Positions 35,604 through 46,088 of a stretch of DNA of 64,000 nucleotides are shown one piece after another (position 1 is the first letter of the stretch; every line of letters begins with the position of its first letter). The DNA lies in assembly GCF_039537265.1 (NCBI RefSeq), contig NZ_BAABAE010000003.1:124001-188000 (forward strand), given 5' to 3'. Source of the stretch: Terrimesophilobacter bigeumensis. Its GTDB lineage: Bacteria; Actinomycetota; Actinomycetes; Actinomycetales; Microbacteriaceae. A program made the position numbers and the translations under genes. Below the pieces are notes generated by a model. It saw only the letters and a program-made list of their open reading frames with translations, was not told where the DNA came from and did no database searches.

Positions 35604-38152
35604 GGCATACAGCCCGGTGGCGGGCTGCCGTCAGGCAGGGCGGAGACCGTGAGTGTGACGGCGGCCGTCTTCGAGGTGGGAGTGCCCGGTGACGGGTTCG
35701 ACGCGGTCACTTCGCAGGTCGGGTCGCCCGGATTGGCCGTCGGCTGCCACTCGACACTGATCTTGTCGGAGTCGAAGCCGGCAGCGACCAGATCCTGGTT
35801 TGCCTGGTGCAGCGACTTCGTGATGACGTCGGGCATCTCCACGTACAGGGTCCCGTCGCTCGTGAACACCGTGACCTGGTAGCCCTTCGACACCTTCGTC
35901 CCAGCTGCCGGATCGGTTTCCGCAACGGACCCGGTCGGCGCATCCGAAGCCTTCGTGCCGCCATCGGCATAGTTGAGGCCGAGGCTCAGGAGGAGGGCTT
36001 TGGCCTCCTCGACCGTCTTGCCTTTCAGGTCCGGGAGCTCGAGCGTCGTGCCACTCAACAGGTTCGCGGGCGGGCTCGGGAACGCCGAACCGCCGTACTC
36101 ACTGGTCAGCGGTCCGAGAACCCCCAAGCCGATTCGGTGCCGGATCAGGGAACCGAAAGTACCGGCGACATTGATCCGCCTCAACGACTGGTGACCCTCG
36201 ATGTTGCCGACCCACACGGCCATGGCCACCTTTGTGCTGGAGCTGATCACCCAGGTGTGCCATGCCTGGTCATCCGTCCCCGATTTGCCGATGAGCGGGG
36301 TACCGTTACGAGGATTCGATGCGTAACCGGTTCCCCCACCGTCCATCACGGCTTTGAGCGCATAGGCCGCGCCGGCCGCGATGTCCGCGGAGATCGCCTG
36401 ATGGCAACGACTGTTCTGCCCGCCGATGTCGGTGCCGTTCGCATCGACGATCTTGTCGATGGCGATGGGGGCGCAATAGACGCCGCCACCGCCGATGGTC
36501 GCGATCGCGGAGGCCATGGTGAGTGGCGCGACCTCGTTGACGCCAAGAATGGATGATGCATCCGTCTTCAGCGGGTTGCCGTCAGCGCGGTGGACCCCCA
36601 GGGATTCGGCGACGTCCCGGATGTCGCACAAGTCAAGCTGTTCGGCCATGGAGATGAACGCCCCATTGACGGACCGGGCAGTCGCTCGAATCACCGTCCA
36701 GGGGCCCTGCTCACCCGCGTCGTTGGCGGGGTGATATGGGGGGTTGTAGACGTAGCCGCCGACGCAGTCGGCCTTGAAGTGCCTCGAGTCGTGGGGTGAC
36801 GCGTTGACGACCTCGCGCAGGCCGTGGCCGTTCATCAACCAGTCGGTGAGGGTGAACAGTTTGTAGGTGGATGCCGCCGGAAACCCGGACGAGCCGCCGT
36901 AGGCCTTGTCGGTGTTGAAGTTGACAGCCGTAGTCTGGACGGGGTCACCGTTTCCCGTGTCGTCGAAGCTCTTGTTCTGTGCCATCACGAGGATGCGGCC
37001 GGTGCCCACCTGCACGGAGGACACTGCACCGCCGAGCTTGAACCGATTCTCCGCTCGCGGTGCGTAGGCCTCCAATTGCCCCTCGGCGTTCGCCTGCTCG
37101 TCGAGGTCGATCGTCGTGTAGACCTTGTAGCCGCCACGATCCCAGTTCGCCTCGCGCTCGTCAGGGGTGCTGCCGAGCATCTCGAGATCCTTGACGCTCT
37201 TGCGGATGTAGTCGCAGAAAGTCTTCGCCGCGGACGCGTAGGTGCATCCGCTGCTCGGAGCGGTGATCTTGACGTAGTCCTCGATGGGGGTTGCGACGGC
37301 CTCGTCGTACTGGGCCTGCGTGATCATCTTGAGGTCGAGCATGTTCTTCAGGATGAAGTCGCGCCGCACCTTGTTCGCCGGATACTTCTTGGGGTCGTCG
37401 AGGTTCTGGTCGTTGGGCAGCTGCACGATCGCGACGAGGCTCGCGGCCTCGACGAGGGAGACATCCGCGGCGCTCTTGCTCAGGTACTGCTGTGCAGCCG
37501 ACTCGATCCCGTAGGTGTTGCCGCCGAAGCCGGCGATGTTGAGGTAGGCCAGCAGGATCTGGTTCTTGGTGTAGTTCTTCTCGAGGCCGATCGCGAACTT
37601 GGCCTCCTTCAGCTTGCGATCGAGAGACTGCGCCTGGGCCGCCGCGATGGCCGCGTCGCGCTGCTCCTTCGTCGGGAGCAGGAGGGCATTCTGGATGTTG
37701 ATGTTCTTCACGAGCTGCATGGCGAGGGTCGAGGCGCCACTGCCGATCTCGTTGCTCGAGAGGTTTCCGAGCGCTGCGCGGATGATCGACTGGACGTCGA
37801 CGCCGCCGTGCTCGTAGAAGCGGCGGTCCTCACCGGCGACCACGGCATGCTTGATGAAGGGGGAGACCTGGTCCCAGGCGACCTCTTCGCGGTTCTGTTT
37901 GAAGATCTCGGCGAAGGGAACGTACTCGCCGTTGAGCTTGCCGTACAGGGTGTTCTTCTGGGCGAGCTCGCCTACCTCCATGTAGTCGGGGAGCGCTTCG
38001 AACACGCCGATGGAGGAGTTCGCGGTCATACTCGTCACGGCGAGAGCCGGGGTGACCAGCGCGGTCACGAGAACTCCGGCGAGAACGCTGAAGCCCAGGA
38101 GTCCCGCGATCGCTGAGAGCACGCCGAGAGGCTGGGTTTTTTGGCGAGGCAT
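35600..38152 (-). CDS. Bifunctional penicillin-binding protein 1 with PASTA domains
   Basis: 850 aa. An N-terminal membrane anchor (residues 8-40), a glycosyltransferase 51 domain (AVVAGEDRRFYEHGGVD), a transpeptidase domain with SxxK in AASTYKLFT, SxN in SVNGAF and KSG(T) in GKSGTDDQ, then two PASTA domains (LPDLKGKTVEEAKALLLSLG; MPDVITKSLHQANQDLVAAG). Polymerises and cross-links peptidoglycan outside the membrane. ATG 38152 is supported by TACTCT (38165-38160) 8 bases before it. The longer upstream frame is not needed. Extra cysteines in the transpeptidase region may form disulfides. Confidence 0.93.
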   Translation of the reverse strand: MPRQKTQPLGVLSAIAGLLGFSVLAGVLVTALVTPALAVTSMTANSSIGVFEALPDYMEVGELAQKNTLYGKLNGEYVPFAEIFKQNREEVAWDQVSPFIKHAVVAGEDRRFYEHGGVDVQSIIRAALGNLSSNEIGSGASTLAMQLVKNINIQNALLLPTKEQRDAAIAAAQAQSLDRKLKEAKFAIGLEKNYTKNQILLAYLNIAGFGGNTYGIESAAQQYLSKSAADVSLVEAASLVAIVQLPNDQNLDDPKKYPANKVRRDFILKNMLDLKMITQAQYDEAVATPIEDYVKITAPSSGCTYASAAKTFCDYIRKSVKDLEMLGSTPDEREANWDRGGYKVYTTIDLDEQANAEGQLEAYAPRAENRFKLGGAVSSVQVGTGRILVMAQNKSFDDTGNGDPVQTTAVNFNTDKAYGGSSGFPAASTYKLFTLTDWLMNGHGLREVVNASPHDSRHFKADCVGGYVYNPPYHPANDAGEQGPWTVIRATARSVNGAFISMAEQLDLCDIRDVAESLGVHRADGNPLKTDASSILGVNEVAPLTMASAIATIGGGGVYCAPIAIDKIVDANGTDIGGQNSRCHQAISADIAAGAAYALKAVMDGGGTGYASNPRNGTPLIGKSGTDDQAWHTWVISSSTKVAMAVWVGNIEGHQSLRRINVAGTFGSLIRHRIGLGVLGPLTSEYGGSAFPSPPANLLSGTTLELPDLKGKTVEEAKALLLSLGLNYADGGTKASDAPTGSVAETDPAAGTKVSKGYQVTVFTSDGTLYVEMPDVITKSLHQANQDLVAAGFDSDKISVEWQPTANPGDPTCEVTASNPSPGTPTSKTAAVTLTVSALPDGSPPPGCMP

Positions 38153-38159
38153 AGGATAC

Positions 38160-38165
38160 AGAGTA
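38160..38165 (-). promoter_or_regulatory. -10 hexamer of the PBP promoter
   Basis: TACTCT on the minus strand, 8 bases before ATG 38152. Leaderless-type arrangement. Confidence 0.45.
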
Positions 38166-38203
38166 ACGGGTGAACCGACCGTAGAACCTGAATGGATGCC
38201 GTG

Positions 38204-38374
38204 ATGACGCGCTGGGAGTACCTGACGACGCCGCTCATCGTGCACAACACCGCTGCAATCCTCAACAACTGGGGCGAGCAGGGCTGGGAGCTCGTGCAGG
38301 TCGTCACCGGCCCGGAGGGTGGCCTGGTCGCCTACCTCAAACGCGCACTGCCGGCAGAAGACTCTGCCGACTGA
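38204..38374 (+). CDS. Small DUF4177-like protein
   Basis: 56 aa beginning MTRWEYLTTPLIVHNTAAIL and containing NNWGEQGWELVQVV, the pattern of the short DUF4177 family. ATG 38192 and GTG 38201 are in-frame alternatives. It lies divergent from the PBP gene and 21 bases before ridA, with which it is probably co-transcribed. Function unknown. Confidence 0.75.
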   Translation: MTRWEYLTTPLIVHNTAAILNNWGEQGWELVQVVTGPEGGLVAYLKRALPAEDSAD

Positions 38375-38395
38375 TCGAGAAGATGGGAATGCCTG

Positions 38396-38857
38396 ATGTC
38401 CACATTGGATGACCGCCTCCGCGAGCTCGGGCTCGTCGTTCCGGAGGGCTCCAAGCCTGTCGCCGCCTACATTCCGGCGGTCGTGTCCGGCAACCTCGTC
38501 TACACCTCAGGGCAGCTGCCGATGGTGGATGGCGCACTCCCGGCCACGGGCAAGGTCGGCGCTGCGGTCGCCCCGGAGGATGCGAAGGCGCTCGCCCGCA
38601 CCTGTGTGCTCAACGGCCTGGCCGCCGCCCGGTCGGCGATCGGGTCGCTCGACCGCATCACGCGAGTCGTCAAGGTCGTCGGTTTCGTGGCATCCGACCC
38701 GTCGTTCACCGGCCAGCCGGGCGTCATCAACGGCGCGTCGGAGCTGCTCGGCGAGATCTTCGGCGAGCCGGGCCAGCACGCCCGCAGCGCCGTCGGCGTG
38801 GCAGTGCTGCCGCTGGATGCCCCGGTCGAGATCGAGTTCGTCTTCGAGTTCGCCTGA
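38396..38857 (+). CDS. RidA-family protein (enamine/imine deaminase-like)
   Basis: 153 aa. YjgF/YER057c/UK114 fold with VYTSGQLPMVDGALP and GEPGQHARSAVGVAVLPLDAPVEIEFVFEF, in which the conserved Arg is retained. Members hydrolyse reactive enamine/imine intermediates from PLP enzymes. Longer than canonical RidA (about 130 aa) and so of the RutC/TdcF-like subgroup. Start ATG 38396, with a weak AGATGGGA upstream. Confidence 0.88.
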   Translation: MSTLDDRLRELGLVVPEGSKPVAAYIPAVVSGNLVYTSGQLPMVDGALPATGKVGAAVAPEDAKALARTCVLNGLAAARSAIGSLDRITRVVKVVGFVASDPSFTGQPGVINGASELLGEIFGEPGQHARSAVGVAVLPLDAPVEIEFVFEFA

Positions 38858-38873
38858 TCCGCAGTTAACCGAG

Positions 38874-38965
38874 CTGGCGAGAGAGGGCGTCGATTTTCTC
38901 GCGAGTTTCGAGGCGTCGAAGCCGCCTCGATGTCTGAGCTGAAAATCGACGCCCTCTCTCGCCAG
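38874..38965. repeat. Long nested hairpin between ridA-like gene and acs
   Basis: Perfect 25-bp arms (38874-38898, starting CTGGCGAGAGAGGGCGTC, and 38941-38965) enclose a second stem TCGAGGCG/CGCCTCGA in the 42-base loop. The flanking genes converge on it, so it may act as a two-way terminator, though it is far longer than a usual terminator. Compare the 19-bp element at 26358-26445. Confidence 0.8.
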
Positions 38966-38978
38966 CGCCCCGCAGAAC

Positions 38979-40961
<1,983 letters not shown>

Positions 40962-41066
40962 GGTTCTCCCGGGCGCTTCCTTGCGTTGACGGTGACATGC
41001 ACGGTCACCTGGAATTCGACATTACTCGGTTGTGAAAGTCACCACCCAAACGAGGGTCGGCTGCGT

Positions 41067-41230
41067 TAGACTGAAGGCTGTCAAATGAGAGTTTGACCTG
41101 CAGCGAGCGCTACGATTCCCCCCAATCAGCTCGTTGCCGTGGCGGCGCCCGTTCCCCCCAACTGGCGCCGCCCCTCTCGTTAAGGCGAGTCTCCCCACTG
41201 CCCCGTTGTTCTCGCCCCGCCCGGTGGCGG
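41067..41230 (+). promoter_or_regulatory. Promoter and structured 5' leader before ltrA
   Basis: TAGACT (41067-41072) is a likely -10. Next comes an 18-bp palindrome GTCAAATGAGAGTTTGAC (41080-41097) at or just after the start site. Then two copies of TTCCCCCCAA (41116-41125, 41152-41161) and a 9-bp hairpin GGCGGCGCC/GGCGCCGCC (41141-41149/41164-41172) follow. No small gene is convincing here, so this looks like an operator plus a roughly 150-base untranslated leader. Confidence 0.5.
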
Positions 41231-42430
41231 ATGATGGTGGCCATGGTCTCCGAACCCGCACAGGGACATCCGGGGCCTGCTGCGCCCCGACGCGTTGCCG
41301 ACTGGTACGAGTTGTTCTTCGATCTGGTCTTCGTGGTCGTGGTCGCGGTCGCCGTCCACCTCATCGAGGTCGACCCGGCGATCGGAACGGTCGTCGTGTT
41401 CGTTCTGCTCCTGTTTCCGCTGTGGTGGGCCTGGGTCAACCTCATGGTCACCAACAATCTGTTCGGTGACCGGTTCCGGTTGATCGGGGTTCTCGTGGTC
41501 GCGGCGATGCCTGGGCCGGCTGCGATGGCGGTCGCGATCTCGGGCGGAATCGACCGTTTCGCCTGGCTTTACGCGGCAGGGGCGGCCTGGATCCGCATCC
41601 TGCTGCTCGTCATGTGGCTCGTTCCGAGGGCGAAGGAGGCGAGCTCGATCTCGCCGTGGCGCACGGTTGCCTACAACCTCGTGACCGCTGCCGTCTGGCT
41701 CGTGTCGATCGTGGTCCCCGCGCCATACCAGTACGTGTTGTGGGCGGTCGCGGTGGGTGGGGAGATCGGGCTCCTTGCGGTGCGCTCCCGATTCTCTTCG
41801 GAGGTCTACGACCGCGCTTCGGTCTCGCATTCGCTCGAGAGGATCGGGCTGTTCGTCGTCATCGTGATCGGCGAGGCCGTCTATCTCTCCGTGACCGGGC
41901 TGGCTGAGCATCCGACGGTCGCCGGCAGTGCGGCGGCGCTCTTCGGGTTCGTCGTGTGCGTCATGATCGCGCGGGGGTTCTTCCGCTGGGGGATCCCGAC
42001 GGCGGAGGCCGGGCTCGAGGCCGCGCAGCGGGCGAAACATTACGGCGCGTTACGCGACGTGGTCATGTACCTGCCGTTCCTGCTCATCGTGGGGCTCACT
42101 TTCGTCGCGGCGTCGATCGGTATCGCGGTCGTCGATGCGGCCGAGCCGCTGACGCTGGGCGTGCGGGTTCTTCTCGCGACGGGGGTCGGCATCCTGCACC
42201 TCGCGAACGCGGTCATCGGCGTGAGGCTCGGCAGGCGATGGCGCCGCATCGCCGTGATGTTCGTGCCGGGTGGCGTTCTGCCCGTGCTCGCCTGCCTTGC
42301 GAGCGGCGGGCTCGCCGCGTGGGCGACGATCGCGCTCGTCGCGGCCGCACTCATCGTGCTCGACCTCGTGAGCTTCGCACTCGAGCGGACAGCCGTCGGC
42401 CTCTCCACTCCTCCACAGCCGGTCACCTGA
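41231..42430 (+). CDS. Low-temperature-requirement A (LtrA) family membrane protein
   Basis: 399 aa with about eleven membrane helices. The family signature RRVADWYELFFDLVFVVVVAVAVHLIE lies near the N-terminus (with its W-x-E-L-F-F-D-L-V-F core), and SHSLERIGLFVVIVIGEAV is the second conserved block. LtrA was named from Listeria growth at low temperature, and its biochemical role is unknown. The start is ambiguous among ATGs at 41231, 41234 and 41243. The longer frame from 41093 overlaps the structured leader and is not supported. Confidence 0.85.
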   Translation: MMVAMVSEPAQGHPGPAAPRRVADWYELFFDLVFVVVVAVAVHLIEVDPAIGTVVVFVLLLFPLWWAWVNLMVTNNLFGDRFRLIGVLVVAAMPGPAAMAVAISGGIDRFAWLYAAGAAWIRILLLVMWLVPRAKEASSISPWRTVAYNLVTAAVWLVSIVVPAPYQYVLWAVAVGGEIGLLAVRSRFSSEVYDRASVSHSLERIGLFVVIVIGEAVYLSVTGLAEHPTVAGSAAALFGFVVCVMIARGFFRWGIPTAEAGLEAAQRAKHYGALRDVVMYLPFLLIVGLTFVAASIGIAVVDAAEPLTLGVRVLLATGVGILHLANAVIGVRLGRRWRRIAVMFVPGGVLPVLACLASGGLAAWATIALVAAALIVLDLVSFALERTAVGLSTPPQPVT

Positions 42431-42483
42431 GCGGGAATTCACCGGACGACGGGCGCGCCGTCTGGTCGCATACCCGGCGCACC

Positions 42484-42489
42484 TAGCCT
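42484..42489 (+). promoter_or_regulatory. -10 hexamer pointing to ATG 42496
   Basis: TAGCCT ending 7 bases before ATG 42496, the same spacing as at other leaderless genes here. The ATG opens a frame (MSPDARPRFVAVRPG) that is one base out of phase with the ATPase gene, which is evidence for a frameshift in that gene. Confidence 0.55.
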
Positions 42490-42659
42490 GTCCGCATGTC
42501 CCCGGATGCCCGACCGCGATTCGTGGCCGTGCGCCCAGGAGTCCGAGCGCTGGGGACAGAGTCGCTGGGGCGGGGCCGCAGGATGTCGGGCCATCCAGCA
42601 CCGTCGAGCCGATACCACCCGCGCGGAACCTGCCCGAGTTCGGCGAACTCGCCTCCTTT

Positions 42660-43577
42660 GTGTCGGACCCGGCAGTCACGGATGTCTTCGTCAACAGCGC
42701 GGGGGAGTTGTGGGTCGACCGGGGGCATGGGCCAGAGCGCAGGCCGACTCTTCCGCTGACCGAGCCGGAGCTGCGCGAGCTCGCCGTACGCCTCATCGCG
42801 CTCGGAGGCAGGCACATCGATGAAGCTGCCCCCTGCGTGGATGTCCGCCTGCACGACGGCATCCGGGTGCACGCCGTGCTCCCTCCCGTCTCACCGCTCG
42901 GGACGCTGCTGTCGATCCGGCTCCCGCGCGTGCGGCGTCTCGCGGTCGACGATCTCGCCTCTGCAGGATTCTTCGACGACGTCGCCGTCGATGGAGTGCT
43001 CGATCTCGTGGCCCGGCGAGCCAACATCCTCGTGACGGGCGCGGGCGGCAGCGGCAAGACGACGCTGCTCTCCGCGCTGCTCGCGGCGGCGGCGCCGACC
43101 GACCGCATCATCGCGATCGAGGACGTCGCCGAACTGCAGGTGGATCATCCGCACTTCGTCTCCCTGGAGGCGAGACAGCCGAACCTCGAAGGGGCTGGTG
43201 AGATCGGTCTCGCCCGGCTCGTGCGCGAAGCGCTGCGGATGCGACCGGACCGGCTCGTCCTCGGCGAGTGCCGTGGTGCGGAGGTGCGCGAACTGCTCGC
43301 CGCGCTCAACACCGGGCACGACGGGGGAGCGGGAACCCTGCACGCCAATTCCCTCGAGGACGTTCCCGCGCGTCTCGAAGCCCTCGGCGCCCTCGCCGGC
43401 CTGGGCGTCACCGCGATCGCGCGGCAGGCGGTCAGCGCGATCGGGGCGGTGCTGCACGTCGGGAGGGGGGACGGCATCCGGCGACTCGTCGCGGTCGGGC
43501 GGTTCACCGTGGATGCAGCCGGGCGCCTGCGCACTGAGGCTCTTCCGCGGCAGCGGGCGGAGGAAGCCGGTGGCTGA
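42660..43577 (+). CDS. TadA/CpaF-type secretion ATPase, probably frameshifted near its 5' end
   Basis: 305 codons from GTG 42660. Walker A VTGAGGSGKTTLLSALL, an Asp box (IIAIEDVAELQ), His box HPHFVSLEAR and Walker B RLVLGECRGAEVRELL identify a Tad/type II secretion ATPase (like Rv3659c). The frame stays open upstream and encodes plausible family sequence (LPEFGELASFVSDP from about 42630) but has no start codon there. The leaderless promoter and ATG 42496 lie in another frame. One base missing in the G-rich run 42566-42577 would join them into one protein of about 360 aa. Powers assembly of the pilus encoded by the following genes. Confidence 0.85.
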   Translation: MSDPAVTDVFVNSAGELWVDRGHGPERRPTLPLTEPELRELAVRLIALGGRHIDEAAPCVDVRLHDGIRVHAVLPPVSPLGTLLSIRLPRVRRLAVDDLASAGFFDDVAVDGVLDLVARRANILVTGAGGSGKTTLLSALLAAAAPTDRIIAIEDVAELQVDHPHFVSLEARQPNLEGAGEIGLARLVREALRMRPDRLVLGECRGAEVRELLAALNTGHDGGAGTLHANSLEDVPARLEALGALAGLGVTAIARQAVSAIGAVLHVGRGDGIRRLVAVGRFTVDAAGRLRTEALPRQRAEEAGG

Positions 43578-44541
43578 GACCGCGAGTCTGGATCCGGTGG
43601 CCAGCGTCGTGCAGCGACTGGGCGTTCTGCTTGCTGCCGGGGTCACCCCTGCATCGGCATGGGGCTACCTCGCCGAGTCGTTCGATGACCGGCCGTCCGG
43701 TGGAAGGACCTCGGGGCACGCGACGCAGGACATTGTGGCGACAGTTGCGGCGCGGGTCGGCACGGAGCCGGTCGCCGGGGCGATCCTGGCTGCCTTGCCG
43801 GCGGAGTCGGCGCCGCGGCGCGGCGAGGCCTGGGCGGCGAGCGGCGCCGCCTGGCGTGGGCTCGCCGCCGCGTGGTTCGTCGCCTCGGATGCCGGGGCTC
43901 CGCTCGCACCGAGCCTCCGGGATCTCGCGGGGTCGCTTCGCGATCTCGCCGAGACCCAGCGCGACGTCGATGTCGCGCTCGCCGGGCCGGCCGCGACCGC
44001 GAAGTTCGTGACCGTTCTCCCGGTGGTCGGCATCCTGTTCGGGCTCGGTCTCGGGTTCGACACGCTCGGCGTGCTGTTCGGCACTGTGTCCGGGGCGCTG
44101 TGCCTCGCCGGAGGGGCGGCGCTCATGCTCGTGGCCCGCGCCTGGAACCGTCGCCTGTTGCGGGCCGCGACACCGAAGGACGTCACTCCAGGCCTGTCGC
44201 TCGAGTTGCTGTCGATCGCGGTCTCCGGTGGGGCATCCCTCGATCGCGCCCGCCGAGCGGTCGCGAGTGCGCTCGAGCGGTGCGAGCTCGACGGTCGCGA
44301 CGCCGAACTCGACGAGGTGCTCGAACTGTCGCGGCGCGCCGGCGTGCCCGCAGGGGCGCTGCTGCGCAGCGAGGCGGAGCAGTCGCGACGCATCGCCCGC
44401 AGCGCGGCTCGGCAGAAGGCGGCGGCGCTCTCGGTGACCCTCATGCTCCCGCTCGGCCTGTGCGTACTGCCGGCGTTCCTGCTGCTCGGCGTCGCCCCGC
44501 TCATGATCGCCGTCATCTCCTCAACAGCCGGGTCGTTCTGA
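43570..44541 (+). CDS. TadB/TadC-like type II secretion F-domain protein
   Basis: 323 aa inner-membrane platform protein. Helices lie near residues 130-190 (KFVTVLPVVGILFGLGLGF, GALCLAGGAALMLVARAW) and at the C-terminus (LPLGLCVLPAFLLLGVAPLMIAV), with a T2SSF segment between. A single gene seems to combine TadB and TadC, as in mycobacterial Rv3658c/Rv3657c regions. GTG 43570 overlaps the ATPase gene by 8 bases. Confidence 0.85.
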   Translation: MAETASLDPVASVVQRLGVLLAAGVTPASAWGYLAESFDDRPSGGRTSGHATQDIVATVAARVGTEPVAGAILAALPAESAPRRGEAWAASGAAWRGLAAAWFVASDAGAPLAPSLRDLAGSLRDLAETQRDVDVALAGPAATAKFVTVLPVVGILFGLGLGFDTLGVLFGTVSGALCLAGGAALMLVARAWNRRLLRAATPKDVTPGLSLELLSIAVSGGASLDRARRAVASALERCELDGRDAELDEVLELSRRAGVPAGALLRSEAEQSRRIARSAARQKAAALSVTLMLPLGLCVLPAFLLLGVAPLMIAVISSTAGSF

Positions 44542-44624
44542 AGTTCTCCCCCGATCGACCCTCGTTGGCCGAGGGCCGTCGTCGACCCGGCACACACTGG
44601 GTGACGACAACAGAGAGGACCATC

Positions 44625-44713
44625 ATGATCCAGAGGATTCGCCGCCGACTCGCATCAGGGACCGGAACATCGGAGACCGGTGCATCGACCGCGGAATATG
44701 CCATCGTGACGAT
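44625..44713 (+). pseudogene. 5' half of DUF4244 Flp-pilin-like gene, split by mobile element
   Basis: Starts at ATG 44625 after GAGAGGACC and reads MIQRIRRRLASGTGTSETGA then STAEYAIVT, the basic N-terminus and A-E-Y processing-like motif of the DUF4244/Flp pilin family. It then runs into element DNA and stops at 44816 with unrelated residues. Joined to 59247-59352 at ACGAT, it restores a 64-codon frame, ...YAIVTMAAVAFAGLLVAIL. The intact protein would be the main Tad pilin-like subunit (like Rv3656c), so the insertion should abolish the pilus. Confidence 0.93.
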
Positions 44714-44732
44714 CCTCCCCGTGCTCAGGGTT
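44700..44732. mobile_element. attL of the integrative element
   Basis: Host GCCATCGTGACGAT joins element CCTCCCCGTGCTCAGGGTT. The core ACGAT (44709-44713) is shared with attR (59242-59246). Reassembled attP is symmetric about the AT of the core, with AACCCTG/CAGGGTT arms each 16.5 bases away. Reassembled attB is symmetric about the same AT, with GCCA/TGGC arms at 11 bases. The crossover at AT is inferred from that symmetry. Confidence 0.82.
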
Positions 44733-44849
44733 TCCCGGCGTTCGACTTCGCCATCGAGGACGGTCCCCGCGCGGCGTGACGAGACTCCTCGTCGCGCCCG
44801 CGACGGGGCCAACTGAGGGCCGAGGCCCGACACGAAAGGAAACACCAAA

Positions 44850-45620
44850 ATGACGAGCAAGTTCGCAGAGGCGCTTGCAGTGGTCAACGGGCGGTACCAG
44901 CCGACCGCAGCCCCGCCAGCGCGGAGCGCGCCTTCCTACCCGGAGGCTTACGCCAAGTTCGAAGCCGCGAAGCGGGAGGCGGTGAAGTTCCACGATAAGA
45001 ACTGGAACAACAGCGCCATCACTCACGAGCGCCGCCGCCGCCTCCAGATGGCGCGCGCCGAACTGCGACAAGTGCTGGACGCCACTTCCGCACAGGCGGG
45101 GGCCGATCCCGACGCGGCCCGGCGGGCGGCGTTCGAGCAGATTGCCGCGACTGACGCCAACTCGGTGGCCGTCGTCTCCAACGAGTGGGGCAAGGTTCGG
45201 GCGTTACTGGACTCGGGGCGCAACCTCGGCCAGATCATCGACAACGCCGACCGGCGGCGGCTGTCCGCGATCCTCGACCACCTCGACTCCGACCTCGCGG
45301 TGCAGACCGGCGACCCGGAGGGCGTGGCCGCGGAGGTCTCGCAGGCGGTGCTCGTCCGGCTTGCCGGGCTGGGTGACGAGAAAGCACAGCAGGCCATGGC
45401 CGCCCAGGAGGCCACCGAGCACAGCGCGGCTTGGCGGGAGGTCATCGAGCAGGCCGGGAGCGGACAGGTGACACTGAAGGCGCGCACGGCGCTTTACCAG
45501 GCGAACGTCGACGAGTACCGGGCGGCGTTCAACGACGACCTGGAGGCCGCAGAGCTCGACCAGGCCGTGGCCAACCTGGACAGCCTCCAGGTCGATGCGA
45601 AGGAGGGTGCGGATGGCTAG
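44850..45620 (+). CDS. Element protein of unknown function, helical
   Basis: 256 aa, mostly charged alpha-helix with coiled-coil-like stretches (RRRRLQMARAELRQVLDAT, TALYQANVDEYRAAFNDDLE). No enzyme motif or membrane segment. ATG 44850 is preceded by CGAAAGGAAACACC, a leader motif repeated before other element genes. Overlaps the next gene by 8 bases. Could be a structural or packaging-related protein, but nothing in the sequence proves it. Confidence 0.7.
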   Translation: MTSKFAEALAVVNGRYQPTAAPPARSAPSYPEAYAKFEAAKREAVKFHDKNWNNSAITHERRRRLQMARAELRQVLDATSAQAGADPDAARRAAFEQIAATDANSVAVVSNEWGKVRALLDSGRNLGQIIDNADRRRLSAILDHLDSDLAVQTGDPEGVAAEVSQAVLVRLAGLGDEKAQQAMAAQEATEHSAAWREVIEQAGSGQVTLKARTALYQANVDEYRAAFNDDLEAAELDQAVANLDSLQVDAKEGADG

Positions 45621-46086
45621 CCTCCGTCCTTGGACCCCGGAGGACGACGCGACCCTGCGCCGCCTCCATGGCTCAGGTATGGCGCTGCACTCCATCGCGA
45701 AGGCGATGAAGCGCTCGAAGGATACTGTGGCGAAGCATGCAGTCCCCCTCGGTCTCGACTTCGACCGAACAGCGACGGCAGTTGCCACCGAGGCGGCGAA
45801 GAAGGACGCCAAGGCTCGCCGGGCGGCGCTGGAGTTGGCCGTGCTCGCGGATCTGGAGGAAGCGCGGAAGCGCGTCGGGCGGGCGGAGTCAGCACGCGAG
45901 TTCCAAGCGGTCGCTCAGGGCATGGATGCACTCATGCGGTCGTATGTGAACTTGCTCCGGCAGGCTACCGACGACGGTGGCTTGGGCGAGGCGCGCAGCA
46001 TCGTCGGGGCTATCCTCGGTGCGATCCGGGGGTCGGTAGAGGGCGAGCCTCGGCTCAATCCGACCGCGGCGAAGACGGAGGTGTGA
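45613..46086 (+). CDS. HTH-containing element protein, small-terminase-like layout
   Basis: 157 aa. An N-terminal helix-turn-helix (DDATLRRLHGSGMALHSIAK ... RSKDTVAKHAV) is followed by a long helical region (RRAALELAVLADLEEARKRV). ATG 45613 has a near-perfect AAGGAGGG ribosome site. Position beside the preceding helical protein and the HTH-plus-coil layout recall small terminase subunits, which would suit a satellite, but a regulatory role is equally possible. Confidence 0.65.
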   Translation: MASLRPWTPEDDATLRRLHGSGMALHSIAKAMKRSKDTVAKHAVPLGLDFDRTATAVATEAAKKDAKARRAALELAVLADLEEARKRVGRAESAREFQAVAQGMDALMRSYVNLLRQATDDGGLGEARSIVGAILGAIRGSVEGEPRLNPTAAKTEV

Positions 46087-46088
46087 CT

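Noticed and set aside
44625..44816. Reading the left pilin remnant as a complete 63-residue gene
   Set aside because: After residue 29 the sequence is element DNA in an arbitrary phase; better described as a split gene.
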